Assembly: GCA_030672545.1 (NCBI GenBank)
Contig: DAOVGF010000012.1
Span: 1 to 13,190, forward strand
Direction of reading: 5' to 3'
DNA length: 13,190 nt
From: Candidatus Aerophobota bacterium
Lineage (GTDB): Bacteria; Aerophobota; Aerophobia; Aerophobales; Aerophobaceae
Positions within the stretch are counted from its first letter, which is position 1, and each line of letters begins with the position of its first letter. Positions 5,717 through 13,190 of this stretch are shown piece by piece. The position numbers and the translations under genes are program-made. Below the pieces are notes generated by a model, which saw only the letters and a program-made list of their open reading frames with translations, made no database searches and was not told the origin of the DNA.

Positions 5717-6306
5717 CTACCAGAAACTTAGATAAAATCAGGGAAATAAAACACATTTTAAGAGAGACGGAAATAACTCTTATTACCTTGCGGGATTTTT
5801 TAGATTTTCCCCATATCAGAGAAACAGGGGTAACTCTGGAAGAAAATGCTCTTATTAAGGCCAGAGGTATCTGCCGTTTTACCGGAAAATTTACTTTAGC
5901 CGATGATTCCGGACTGGAAGTGAACGCTTTATGTGGAATTCCCGGGGTTTTCTCTTCTCGATTTGCCGGTCCCCAGGCTACTTATGAAGATAACAATGGG
6001 AAACTTCTTTCTCTTCTCAGAGGTGTACCGGAGGAGAGACGAGGAGCCCAATTTCGTTGCCTGATTGCCTTAATTGATCCTTGGGGAAGAGAAAAAGTGG
6101 TGGAAGGAGTCTGTCCCGGAAGGATTTTAAGCCGGTCCCTCGGTAGCCATGGCTTTGGCTATGACCCTCTCTTCCAGCCTCTTGGCTTTAATAATACCTT
6201 TGCCCAGATGGACATAAAAGAGAAAAATCAAATCAGCCACCGTTTTCAGGCTCTCCAGAAAGCCAAGTTAATTATCCAAAATTGGCCAGAACCTCCCGGC
6301 AAATAG
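5701..6306 (+). CDS. rdgB: XTP/dITP diphosphatase (HAM1/RdgB family)
   Basis: Hydrolyses non-canonical purine triphosphates (ITP, dITP, XTP) to monophosphates, keeping deaminated bases out of nucleic acids. 201 residues, normal length. Landmarks: LATRNLDKIREIK at the N-terminus (T7, R8, N9, K12 bind substrate), ETGVTLEENALIKA, LADDSGLEV with the catalytic D68/D69, GVFSSRFAG, GFGYDP (151-156) and SHR (179-181). The ATG at 5701 lies inside the end of rph (16-nt overlap), suggesting translational coupling. With polX downstream it gives this operon a genome-maintenance theme. Confidence 0.96.
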   Translation: MELVLATRNLDKIREIKHILRETEITLITLRDFLDFPHIRETGVTLEENALIKARGICRFTGKFTLADDSGLEVNALCGIPGVFSSRFAGPQATYEDNNGKLLSLLRGVPEERRGAQFRCLIALIDPWGREKVVEGVCPGRILSRSLGSHGFGYDPLFQPLGFNNTFAQMDIKEKNQISHRFQALQKAKLIIQNWPEPPGK

Positions 6307-6387
6307 AATGTAACAGGATTGTAGAGTTAAGAAGTTCTTGGGTCTATCAAATGGACTTTATGATTGGTGACATACGGGAGTCTCCAT

Positions 6388-6990
6388 ATGATATTGGGTA
6401 TTACGGGAAATGCTGGTTGTGGGAAGAGCACGGTGGCTCGGATTTTTCAAGAGTGGGGGGTCCATCTTATCCAGGCCGATGAAATTGGCCATGAGCTTTT
6501 AAAAAAACCTGAAGTAAAGAAAAGAATCTTGGACGTCTTTGGCCAGCCAATTTTAGATAATAGAGGAGTCATTGCCAGGAAAAAGCTGGGAGGGATAGTC
6601 TTTAGTAGTCCGAAGAAATTGAAGATGCTCAATTCAATTCTTCATCCCTTGATCGGTGAGCAAATAAAAAAAGAGATCTCTTGCTTTGGAGATCAGTTGA
6701 TGGTGGTGGAGGGGGCTCTCCTTTTCGAGGCTGGATGGTATCTTCTAATGGATAAAATCTTGGTGGTTTTCTGTTCTCCGGAGACCCAGTTCGAGAGACT
6801 GAAAAATATCCTTGGTTATAATCCGGTTCAGATTCAAGGTATTCTCCGTGCTCAAATGCCCCAGGAGGAAAAAAAGTTACGGGCTGATTTTTTGCTGGAA
6901 AGTGAAGGCAATCTCAAGAAGTTGAGGGAAAAAGTAAGGAAAATTTACCAGAACTGTCTTAAGGAAAACAGTAGGGAAGATGAAAATTGA
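6388..6990 (+). CDS. coaE: Dephospho-CoA kinase
   Basis: Final step of CoA synthesis: ATP-dependent phosphorylation of the ribose 3'-hydroxyl of dephospho-CoA. 200 residues from ATG 6388, typical of the family. The P-loop GNAGCGKST (residues 7-15) lies at the extreme N-terminus, as expected. QADEIGHELL matches the substrate-site D-x-I-A-x-E block, and DNRGVIARKKLGGIVFS and LNSILHPLI match the conserved mid-region; VVEGALLFEAGW follows. The ATG is favoured over an upstream in-frame TTG at 6364 because CGGGAG (6375-6380) lies seven bases before it and the P-loop then sits at the usual distance. It follows rdgB after 81 nt, the largest gap in the operon, and overlaps polX by 11 nt. Confidence 0.95.
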   Translation: MILGITGNAGCGKSTVARIFQEWGVHLIQADEIGHELLKKPEVKKRILDVFGQPILDNRGVIARKKLGGIVFSSPKKLKMLNSILHPLIGEQIKKEISCFGDQLMVVEGALLFEAGWYLLMDKILVVFCSPETQFERLKNILGYNPVQIQGILRAQMPQEEKKLRADFLLESEGNLKKLREKVRKIYQNCLKENSREDEN

Positions 6991-8719
6991 GGCCAGACGG
7001 GTAGCCAGTATTTTTCGGGAGATGGCTAATTTACTTTCCATCAAGGGAGAAAATCCCTTCCGGATGCGAGCTTATCGGAAAGCGGCGGATGTTTTTCAGT
7101 ATTTTTCAGGTGATCTGGAGGAAGCCTATAAAAAAGGGGAGCTTAATAATGTTCCCGGGGTGGGCAAGGGAATACTGGAGAAAATCGGTGTTATTCTTAA
7201 GACTGGTCGGCTCCCCGCTCATGAAGAGCTTAAAGCTGAGTTCCCCCCGGGCTTAATGGAAATTCTTTCTATTCCTGAGGTGGGTCCAAAGACGGTTAGA
7301 CTTCTCTATGAGAAGATGGGTATAGAGAGTATTGACCAACTAAAAGAGGCTATTAAGAAAGAAAAGTTGCGTTACCTACCTGGAATGGGGGCAAAATCTG
7401 AAGAGAATATTCTTCGAGGAATCAAGCTCCATCGGATGAGTCAGGGTCGCATTCTATTGGGACGAGCTCTACCGCTTGTTCAGGGAGTTATTCAAGAGCT
7501 TACGGAGAAAGCTTCCTCCTTTATAGACAAAATATCACCGGCAGGAAGCCTGAGAAGGGGGAAGGAAACTATTGGAGATATCGATATTCTAGTGACTTCT
7601 TCTCATTCTTCAGCTTTAATGGATGCCTTTATTAGTCTCAGTTGTGTTCAAGATGTTCTGGCTCGAGGTCAAACCAAATCCAGTGTTCTTACTCCCGAGG
7701 GCCTGCAAATGGATTTAAGAGTAGTCTCTCCGAATTGTTTTGGAGCGGCCATTCAATATTTTACCGGCTCCAAATCTCATAACATTGCCTTGAGAGAAAG
7801 AGCGATAAAAAGGGGACTCAAGATTAACGAGTATGGCGTATTTGAGCAACAAGGCCACCGAATTGCCGGAGAAAAAGAAGAAGAAGTTTATGAATCTCTC
7901 CAGCTTTCTTTCATTCCTCCAGAGTTAAGGGAAGATAGGGGAGAAATTGCCGTTGCTGAGCAAGGATCTCTGCCAGAACTAATTTGTGAAAAGGATATCC
8001 GGGGAGATTTTCATGTACACAGCACCTGGAGTGATGGGAGAAATACTATAGAGGAACTGGTAAAGGAGGCTCTCTTTAGGGGGTATGAATATTTGGCTAT
8101 TACTGACCATTCTGCTTCGCTTAAAGTAGCTGGAGGACTAAGTCCCCACCAGCTTTTTAATCAAGTAAAAAAGATAAGAGAATTGGATTCCCGGATTAAG
8201 GGATTTCATATTCTTACCGGAACAGAGGTGGATATCAAGGGCAACGGGACTTTAGACTTTTCTGACGAGGTTCTGGGAAATCTTGACTTAGTCATTGCTG
8301 CTCTGCATACAGGCTTCAAACAGGATAGGAAAACCTTGACTTCAAGAGCCATCAAGGCTATGCGCAATCCTTTTGTTAGAATACTGGCTCATCCCAGTGG
8401 TAGACTCCTGGGTGAAAGGGAAGCTTACGCTATTGATATGGAGAGAATTCTTGAGGTGGCTAAAGAAGAAGGCGTCTGGCTGGAAATAAATGCTCAACCA
8501 GAAAGACTTGACTTAACCGATGTTTGGGCTAGGGAGGCTCGAAGAAAAAAAGTAAAGTTAGTTATTAATACGGATGCTCACAGCAAAGATTCTCTTGGTT
8601 TTATGACTCTGGGGGTAATTACGGCCCGTAGGGGCTGGTTGGAAAAAGATGATGTAATCAATACCTTATCCTGGGGAGAATTGTCCCAGATTATTAAGGC
8701 CAAAAGGAGGTCTGATTGA
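6980..8719 (+). CDS. polX: DNA polymerase/3'-5' exonuclease PolX (PolX + PHP domains)
   Basis: Family X DNA polymerase for gap filling in base-excision repair, with a fused PHP metallo-nuclease. 579 residues, the usual size of bacterial PolX. Domain order: 8-kDa-like N-terminal domain (about 1-80) with NPFRMRAYRKAAD and a helix-hairpin-helix VPGVGKGILEKI; further HhH-type segments IPEVGPKT and LPGMGAKSEE; palm domain with GSLRRGKETIGDIDIL, where D200 and D202 bind catalytic metal and D245 (MDLRV) is the third acidic residue; then FTGSKSHNIALRERA. The PHP domain begins at GDFHVHSTWSDG (H345, H347, D352) and keeps ITDHS, GTEVDI, AALHTGF, ILAHPSGR and INTDAHS, so its metal sites look complete. 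Both activities are therefore expected. The ATG overlaps coaE by 11 nt. Confidence 0.95.
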   Translation: MKIEARRVASIFREMANLLSIKGENPFRMRAYRKAADVFQYFSGDLEEAYKKGELNNVPGVGKGILEKIGVILKTGRLPAHEELKAEFPPGLMEILSIPEVGPKTVRLLYEKMGIESIDQLKEAIKKEKLRYLPGMGAKSEENILRGIKLHRMSQGRILLGRALPLVQGVIQELTEKASSFIDKISPAGSLRRGKETIGDIDILVTSSHSSALMDAFISLSCVQDVLARGQTKSSVLTPEGLQMDLRVVSPNCFGAAIQYFTGSKSHNIALRERAIKRGLKINEYGVFEQQGHRIAGEKEEEVYESLQLSFIPPELREDRGEIAVAEQGSLPELICEKDIRGDFHVHSTWSDGRNTIEELVKEALFRGYEYLAITDHSASLKVAGGLSPHQLFNQVKKIRELDSRIKGFHILTGTEVDIKGNGTLDFSDEVLGNLDLVIAALHTGFKQDRKTLTSRAIKAMRNPFVRILAHPSGRLLGEREAYAIDMERILEVAKEEGVWLEINAQPERLDLTDVWAREARRKKVKLVINTDAHSKDSLGFMTLGVITARRGWLEKDDVINTLSWGELSQIIKAKRRSD

Positions 8720-9894
8720 TGATAGATAAAATCAAGGTAGGAGTGATCGGGGCAGGATTTATAGGGCCGGTTCATATCGAATCCCTGCGTCGTCTTGGTT
8801 TTGTGGAAGTTGTTGCTCTGGCTACTTCTGGGGAAGAAACAGCCAAATCTAAGTCCCAGGCACTTTCCATTCCCCGGGCTTATGGAGACTGGCGTGATTT
8901 GATGGAAGATGAAGAGATACAAGTGGTCCAGATCACCAGTCCTAACTATCTACATTTTCCCCAGGCTAAGGCTGCTCTCCAGGCGGGAAAGCATGTAGTT
9001 TGCGACAAACCTCTAACTATCTCTCCTGAGGAGTCCAAGGAACTGGTGGATTTGGTAAAAGAAAAAGAGTTGGTTGGCGCCATAACCTTCAACCACCGGT
9101 TCTATCCCTTAGTCCAGGAAACCAGAGCCTTACTTCAAGAAAAGGCTCTGGGTGAAAAACTCTTTTTTATCCGGGGCGGTTTTCATCAGGATTGGTTGCT
9201 TTACGATACTGATTATAACTGGAGGGTGGAAGCGGCTAAGGGAGGAGCAGTTCGGGCTATCGGTGATTTAGGAACTCACTGGATGGATTTAATTGAGCAT
9301 ATCACCAATCTTAGAGTGGAGAAAGTACTGGCCGATTTGGCCTGCTTCATTCCGGTAAGGAAAAAACCTAAAGGGGCTATTCAGGTCTTTGCTGACCAGG
9401 AGTTGAAAACAACTGACTGGGAGGAGGTTCAGATGGATACCGAGGATATGGCCATAGTATTGCTCAAATTTTCCGGAGTGGAAACCCGGGGACTAATGAC
9501 TATCTCGGAGATTAGTGCTGGGAGAAAGTGCCGTCTATTTTACGAAATATCCGGTTCTCAAAGGTCGGTGGCCTGGGATTCAGAAAGAGCTAATGAGCTA
9601 TGGATGGGTTACCGAGACAAGCCTAACGAGATCCTGATTAAAAATCCTTCCCTGATGCATCCCTCAGCTAAGAAGTACGCCCGGTATCCGGCAGGACACG
9701 GGGAGGGTTTTCCCGATAGTCATACTGCTTGTAACAGAGCTATTTATGAGTATATTCGCCAGGAGAAATTTAAGAGAGGTGGGGAACCTGATTTCCCAAC
9801 TTTTGCTGACGGACATCACCAACAGCAGATCTGTGAAGCTATTTTGCAGAGTTCGCGGCAAAGGGAGTGGGTTAAAGTTGGTGTCTCTTATTGA
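8719..9894 (+). CDS. Gfo/Idh/MocA-family oxidoreductase
   Basis: NAD(P)-dependent dehydrogenase of the family that oxidises or reduces sugars, inositols and related polyols; the actual substrate cannot be read from sequence. 391 residues. The N-terminal Rossmann fold carries KVGVIGAGFIGPVHIESL (G-x-G-x-x-G). ITSPNYLHFPQAKAALQAGKHVVCDKP follows the family pattern in part; D96-K97-P98 supplies the conserved lysine. GDLGTHWMD (182-190) holds the catalytic-site histidine H187. The long C-terminal beta domain includes AGHGEGFPDSH, typical of family members of unknown substrate. The start is the ATG at 8719, eight bases after AGGAGG (8705-8710), sharing one base with the polX stop. Its stop overlaps the converging TPR gene by 7 bp. 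Its link to the operon's housekeeping genes is unclear. Confidence 0.9.
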   Translation: MIDKIKVGVIGAGFIGPVHIESLRRLGFVEVVALATSGEETAKSKSQALSIPRAYGDWRDLMEDEEIQVVQITSPNYLHFPQAKAALQAGKHVVCDKPLTISPEESKELVDLVKEKELVGAITFNHRFYPLVQETRALLQEKALGEKLFFIRGGFHQDWLLYDTDYNWRVEAAKGGAVRAIGDLGTHWMDLIEHITNLRVEKVLADLACFIPVRKKPKGAIQVFADQELKTTDWEEVQMDTEDMAIVLLKFSGVETRGLMTISEISAGRKCRLFYEISGSQRSVAWDSERANELWMGYRDKPNEILIKNPSLMHPSAKKYARYPAGHGEGFPDSHTACNRAIYEYIRQEKFKRGGEPDFPTFADGHHQQQICEAILQSSRQREWVKVGVSY

Positions 9895-10808
9895 GGAAGT
9901 GCCATTCCCCGCAACATTAACATACCCAATTTAAAGCGAGCCATAACTGTAAGCTTTGGGTCGCCATCGGGGGCGTTAGCTACTACTTCCAAATATTGAA
10001 GAGCTTCCGCAATATGGCCTTGAGCTTCACAAATATTTCCCATAAGGAAATGAGCATTGATGTTATCAGGAGCCAGTTTAAGAGCAGCGCCGGCGTCTTG
10101 ATAAGCCTTATCTAGCTCATCTTTTTGCAGGTAGGCCATTCCTCTTTGAAGATAAAACTGGAATGGGCTGGAGATTATTTTCTCAGCCTGAGCAAAGTAA
10201 TTTTTGGCTTTCTCCTCCTCTTCTTTTGCCTGATAGAGGATACCCAGCATGAGGTAACTGGTTCCATCCTGTGGGTTAAGTTCCCTAGCCTTTTCATATT
10301 CCTCAATGGCCTCATCTAGATTACCCTGGCTGGTTAGTTGACTGGCCTTTTCCTGGTGAAGTAGATAAGCAGGCGGTTTAGGTAGAACCCAGGTAAAGAT
10401 TGCCCACACAGATAGTAAGACTGCCGCCATAATAACTAATTTTTTAACCCATCTCTGCAGACGTTTTTGCCTTTGTTTTTTTAAGGATTGGTCAATATAC
10501 CACCACCAGCGTTCCGCGGGAATCTGTTTCTGTTGACGATAACTTTTGAAATCAGAGGCTGAGGTTAGTTTACGTAAAATCAGCTGGCGACGATTTTTGA
10601 AAACTTGGTCAAAACTATCCAGGCGAGATTTTTCTACAGAAAGGTCGGTGCCAATTTCTTTTAGTTTTTTGGTCAATTGGTGAATCTGATCTCTCAAGAG
10701 TAAGAAATCATTAATTTCCTCACCAATGTTTTCCATATTAAAAAGGAGTTTTCGGTAATCCTCCATCATCTCTCGCAGAGTTGTCAGAGTCTCCTTCCTT
10801 TTTTTCAT
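9888..10808 (-). CDS. Membrane-anchored TPR protein with N-terminal coiled coil
   Basis: 306 residues, function not recognised. Residues 1-75 are heptad-rich and charged, likely coiled coil. An aromatic/basic stretch (RWWWYIDQSLKKQRQKRLQRW, about 100-120) precedes a single membrane helix at about 122-142 (VIMAAVLLSVWAIFTWVL). By the positive-inside rule the N-terminus faces the cytoplasm and the C-terminal half is outside. That half has about four tetratricopeptide repeats (roughly 150-183, 184-217, 218-251, 252-284), e.g. GNLDEAIEEYEKARELNP and DELDKAYQDAGAALKLAPD, implying protein binding. ATG with TCCT-complement AGGA six bases upstream. It ends with a 7-bp tail-to-tail overlap with the oxidoreductase gene. 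It is last in a minus-strand group, 61 nt after the flavodoxin-like gene; no functional link is evident. Confidence 0.8.
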   Translation of the reverse strand: MKKRKETLTTLREMMEDYRKLLFNMENIGEEINDFLLLRDQIHQLTKKLKEIGTDLSVEKSRLDSFDQVFKNRRQLILRKLTSASDFKSYRQQKQIPAERWWWYIDQSLKKQRQKRLQRWVKKLVIMAAVLLSVWAIFTWVLPKPPAYLLHQEKASQLTSQGNLDEAIEEYEKARELNPQDGTSYLMLGILYQAKEEEEKAKNYFAQAEKIISSPFQFYLQRGMAYLQKDELDKAYQDAGAALKLAPDNINAHFLMGNICEAQGHIAEALQYLEVVANAPDGDPKLTVMARFKLGMLMLRGMALPQ

Positions 10809-10869
10809 AGTTTATCCTTATAAAGTTGTGGTTAGTCAGGTGAGATATAAGGTTATTACGATTTTTTCC

Positions 10870-11283
10870 TTAAAACCGGCTCAAGAGCTTTTGGCCAAAT
10901 TCTTCTGCTTCCGTGGTATTCTTGATACAGCGAAAACTAATTACAAAGGATCCCTTCGTTTCCAATTGATGCATAATTTTCTTGGTGGCTTTGTTCACTC
11001 CGAAAGTTTTCGGGGTAACGAATACCACACTCTTTTTTCCTTCCAGGCCAGTAGCTCTTCGCAAGTAATTAGCCAGAGCCTGAGGATACTTCCCGCCCCA
11101 GAAACCGAGAACAGGGCTTCCCACGAAGATTAGTTCATAAGCATAGAAACTAGGATTTTTGGTCGTTTTCTCCACCCTTATTTCTTCCACAGTATGTCCC
11201 GCTTTCTGGATAAGGGAAAGGATTCTCTGGGCAATTAGTTCCAGTTTTTTTGATTGAGCTGAATAAATAAGAGCTGTTCTCAA
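10870..11283 (-). CDS. Flavodoxin-like protein
   Basis: 137 residues from a TTG start. The alpha/beta pattern is flavodoxin-like: a first strand RTALIYSAQSKKLELIAQRI, a basic second strand (HTVEEIRVEK), then YELIFVGSPVLGFWGGKYP with the glycine/aromatic loop expected near the FMN ring, then KKSVVFVTPKTFG. The usual phosphate-binding loop T/S-x-T-G-x-T after strand 1 is not intact (SAQSKK here), so FMN binding is uncertain. The TTG (complement of 11281-11283) is chosen because AGGAGG (complement of 11289-11294) lies five bases upstream and the frame then starts exactly at strand 1. A longer in-frame ATG start at 11340 would overlap the upstream gene. It lies 38 nt downstream of the dehydratase/activase-type gene, so a redox role with it is plausible. 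Confidence 0.7.
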   Translation of the reverse strand: MRTALIYSAQSKKLELIAQRILSLIQKAGHTVEEIRVEKTTKNPSFYAYELIFVGSPVLGFWGGKYPQALANYLRRATGLEGKKSVVFVTPKTFGVNKATKKIMHQLETKGSFVISFRCIKNTTEAEEFGQKLLSRF

Positions 11284-11321
11284 CTTTTCCTCCTCGATAA
11301 ATAGATAGTTTTGATTTAAAT

Positions 11322-13190
11322 CTAACCCGGAATCAAGCAATATTTTTTACTCATTTCCTTTCGGTGATAATTCTCTGCTTGAGAAACAAAGGTTCTGATT
11401 TTGTTCAAATAATTAGCCTGGTGAGAACCATCGTAAGAAAGGCTGAGAAGAGGAAACCCGGGATAGTCCTTTTCGATTTTAGTGTTTATAGCACTAACCA
11501 GATTTCCAGGCATACAAGTAAAAGGCATAACATTTATTGCTCCATCTCTTCCTCTCCTGATGGAATGAATAATTTTACCTAGGGAGAGAATAGCCTCTCC
11601 TCTTAGAGAGCGATGTACATATTTTCCTCCCAGTTGGAGAATTTCCTCCATGGAGGGTTCCTCAAAACCCTGTATCAAGTTTTTAAAGGGTTCTTCTAGT
11701 CTTTTCTCGATTATTTCTTGAAAGAGATTGCGGGCCCGGTTTTTGAAATAATCAGAAAGTTTTCCCTCCTGCAAGCTGGCTTCCTTATGCATTTCATTAG
11801 TATAGAGAAACCATTCTCTCATCGAAGCTAACTCCACTTTTAAACCTAATTTTTCCAATTCCTTGATGATGAAGCGATTGCTATAGGGGTTGTGCCGGAC
11901 ATAAATCTCTCCCACTATGGTTACTACAGCTTTATTGGACAGATGTCTCCTGATTTTTCCGAACTCCCGGGCAGCTTCTCTCATAATGGGACCAAGACCG
12001 CTTCCTTGTTTAAGTACAGAGCAAATTTTGTTCAAGTACTTTCTATATACCCGGTTGGTCTCACCAGGAGAAATCTCTTCCGGACGAATTATTCTCTGAA
12101 CCTTACGGAGAATGTCAATAGCTACAATTCCTTCCCAGGCTAATTTACTAAATTTTACCCCGTAGCCGCCGTAGCTATCTTCCGAATCCAGAGATATTAT
12201 GGGAATGCCATCCAAGCCCTTTCTTTGAAGAATCTGCTCTTGAAAAGTTTTATACTGGCCAAACCGGCAAGGTCCTTGGGCTGTTCCTATAAAGAAAGCC
12301 ACCTGGTGGAGGTCATTCGATCTCTTTATTACCTTGAGCATATCTCCTGTGGTGAGAATACAGGGATAGCATTCCCGCCCGCTGGTAAATTTCTGACTTT
12401 CTCGTAACGATTCTAGATCGCTTAATTCCATTACCTCAGCCTTTTGACCCAGGGCTTCAAAAGCAGCTTCAAGAGCATAAGAATGATCATCCATATAAGG
12501 AATATGTATCACCCTATTCTTTTCCAGAACTTTTTTTTCTTTGCTAGGGATAAAGAATTTCTTTCTTTCTGTCTGCCTGTTCTGAATGGAATCAAGAAAA
12601 GCTTCCAGCCTGGTAATTATCCCGGCCTCAGCACTATGTTCATCAATCTCTAGTTCCAGAAAAGGTCGATCCATTTCTTGATCAAAATATTTGATAATAA
12701 AGGAGTCAGGGCCACAGCCAAAGTTAGTAATATAAATAGGGTAAAGATTCTTTGTTTTTTTGATTTCCCGGGCAGCAGTCAGGATTTTTTGGCCGTATCC
12801 CCAGTACATATTTGGATAATCTTTGGATATCTCCACCGGATCGAGGTTAAGAAAGTCCATGGGGATAGCCAGCATTCCCATGTCTCTCATTTTTTCCACA
12901 ATGTCCATATTTAGACCAGGGTCGCAGCCATTATAGGGGCGAGAGATAATTACATAACCGCGGGTGTCGTGCAGCTCTTCGATAACCCGGGTACCTTTCT
13001 TGCGCAACTCTTGATAAAATTTAGTTTGGGTTTGCTGGGCAGTTTTAATGGCCCCTCTTAACTTACCCTGGCTAACTCCCAACTCTTTACCTATTTTCCT
13101 CAGGGATTTCTCCATGCCCAGGCGAAGGGAAATCTGGGGTTGAAGAATTCTGGTAGGATACTCTTCCAGAGGTATGGCCGAGTTAACCAT
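11322..13190 (-). CDS. 2-hydroxyacyl-CoA dehydratase/CoA-activase-type protein, C-terminal part
   Basis: The 622 residues seen match the C-terminal half of large (commonly about 1,400-residue) proteins related to the activase and D-component of 2-hydroxyglutaryl-CoA dehydratase and benzoyl-CoA reductase, in which ATP hydrolysis drives low-potential electron transfer through iron-sulfur clusters. Landmarks, numbered from the window edge: SRPYNGCDPGLN (C89), NFGCGPDSFI (C159), DEHSAEAG (H185), GRECYPC (C274, C277), GTAQGPCRFGQY (C308), VGEIYVRHNPYSN (about 426-438) and PFTCMPGN (C559). The cysteines are probable cluster ligands. The ASKHA ATPase domains usually fused upstream would lie beyond the right edge. 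The frame happens to begin with ATG at 13190, but it starts mid-domain with no room to see a ribosome-binding site, so I treat it as 5'-partial. The enzymatic substrate of these giant proteins is generally unknown. Confidence 0.85.
   Translation of the reverse strand: MVNSAIPLEEYPTRILQPQISLRLGMEKSLRKIGKELGVSQGKLRGAIKTAQQTQTKFYQELRKKGTRVIEELHDTRGYVIISRPYNGCDPGLNMDIVEKMRDMGMLAIPMDFLNLDPVEISKDYPNMYWGYGQKILTAAREIKKTKNLYPIYITNFGCGPDSFIIKYFDQEMDRPFLELEIDEHSAEAGIITRLEAFLDSIQNRQTERKKFFIPSKEKKVLEKNRVIHIPYMDDHSYALEAAFEALGQKAEVMELSDLESLRESQKFTSGRECYPCILTTGDMLKVIKRSNDLHQVAFFIGTAQGPCRFGQYKTFQEQILQRKGLDGIPIISLDSEDSYGGYGVKFSKLAWEGIVAIDILRKVQRIIRPEEISPGETNRVYRKYLNKICSVLKQGSGLGPIMREAAREFGKIRRHLSNKAVVTIVGEIYVRHNPYSNRFIIKELEKLGLKVELASMREWFLYTNEMHKEASLQEGKLSDYFKNRARNLFQEIIEKRLEEPFKNLIQGFEEPSMEEILQLGGKYVHRSLRGEAILSLGKIIHSIRRGRDGAINVMPFTCMPGNLVSAINTKIEKDYPGFPLLSLSYDGSHQANYLNKIRTFVSQAENYHRKEMSKKYCLIPG

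Noticed and set aside
6338..6364. Internal promoter before coaE (TTGGGT, 15-bp spacer, TATGAT)
   Set aside because: It is in the largest gap of the operon, but the -35 box is poor and the spacing short, so I would not annotate it without transcript data.
8716..8718. TTG start for the oxidoreductase
   Set aside because: The ATG three bases later has better spacing (8 nt) from AGGAGG and gives the usual compact N-terminus.
10809..10869. Promoter for the TPR gene
   Set aside because: AT-rich hexamers such as TATAAG occur, but none is paired with a convincing -35 box, and the gene is probably transcribed from upstream.
13188..13190. True start codon of the dehydratase/activase-type protein at the window edge
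   Set aside because: The ATG is at the last three bases by chance or as an internal methionine; the protein begins mid-domain and the family is normally much longer.

Overview
The window looks like a gene-dense stretch from an uncultured, probably anaerobic bacterium with mid-range base composition (judged by eye, not computed). The anaerobic hint is a large radical-dehydratase/benzoyl-CoA-reductase-type protein at the right edge. Four of the twelve genes whose starts can be judged appear to use TTG and two GTG. I cannot assign a phylum from sequence alone. A deep-branching candidate lineage is my guess, because the genes are recognisable but gathered in an unusual order.

Layout. (1) Positions 1-76, minus strand: the N-terminus of a MinD/ParA-type ATPase running off the left edge, with its own sigma70-like promoter. 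(2) Positions 77-527: a non-coding divergent control region. Two well-formed promoters (minus strand 164-191, plus strand 478-505) flank an island of short repeats: a perfect hairpin, a REP/BIME-like compound palindrome, a diverged 36-bp tandem duplication and a 7 x 9-bp minisatellite. (3) Positions 528-9894, plus strand: ten tightly packed, mostly overlapping or closely spaced genes that read as one operon: leuA (2-isopropylmalate synthase), pheS (Phe-tRNA synthetase alpha), a divergent FtsZ-family GTPase, a small DUF2273-like membrane protein, a lone class I fumarase beta-type subunit, rph, rdgB, coaE, polX (PolX polymerase with PHP domain) and a Gfo/Idh/MocA oxidoreductase. (4) Positions 9888-13190, minus strand: a membrane-anchored TPR protein, a short flavodoxin-like protein, and the C-terminal 622 residues of a 2-hydroxyacyl-CoA dehydratase/CoA-activase-type protein entering from the right edge. 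The last genes of the two converging groups overlap tail to tail by 7 bp with no terminator between them.

How the genes fit together. The plus-strand operon is mainly housekeeping: leucine synthesis, aminoacylation, cell division or cytoskeleton, RNA 3'-end processing, nucleotide-pool cleaning, CoA synthesis and DNA repair. The least expected members are the FtsZ-family protein with an altered GTP-binding T4 loop beside a small membrane protein, pheS without pheT, and a fumarase beta subunit without its alpha partner. In the minus-strand group the flavodoxin-like protein sits directly downstream of an iron-sulfur dehydratase/activase-type protein, suggesting but not proving a redox partnership.

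I see no tRNA, rRNA, CRISPR array, insertion sequence or riboswitch. I found no unmistakable new multi-gene system. The strongest leads are the altered FtsZ plus DUF2273 pair and the repeat island between the two promoters.
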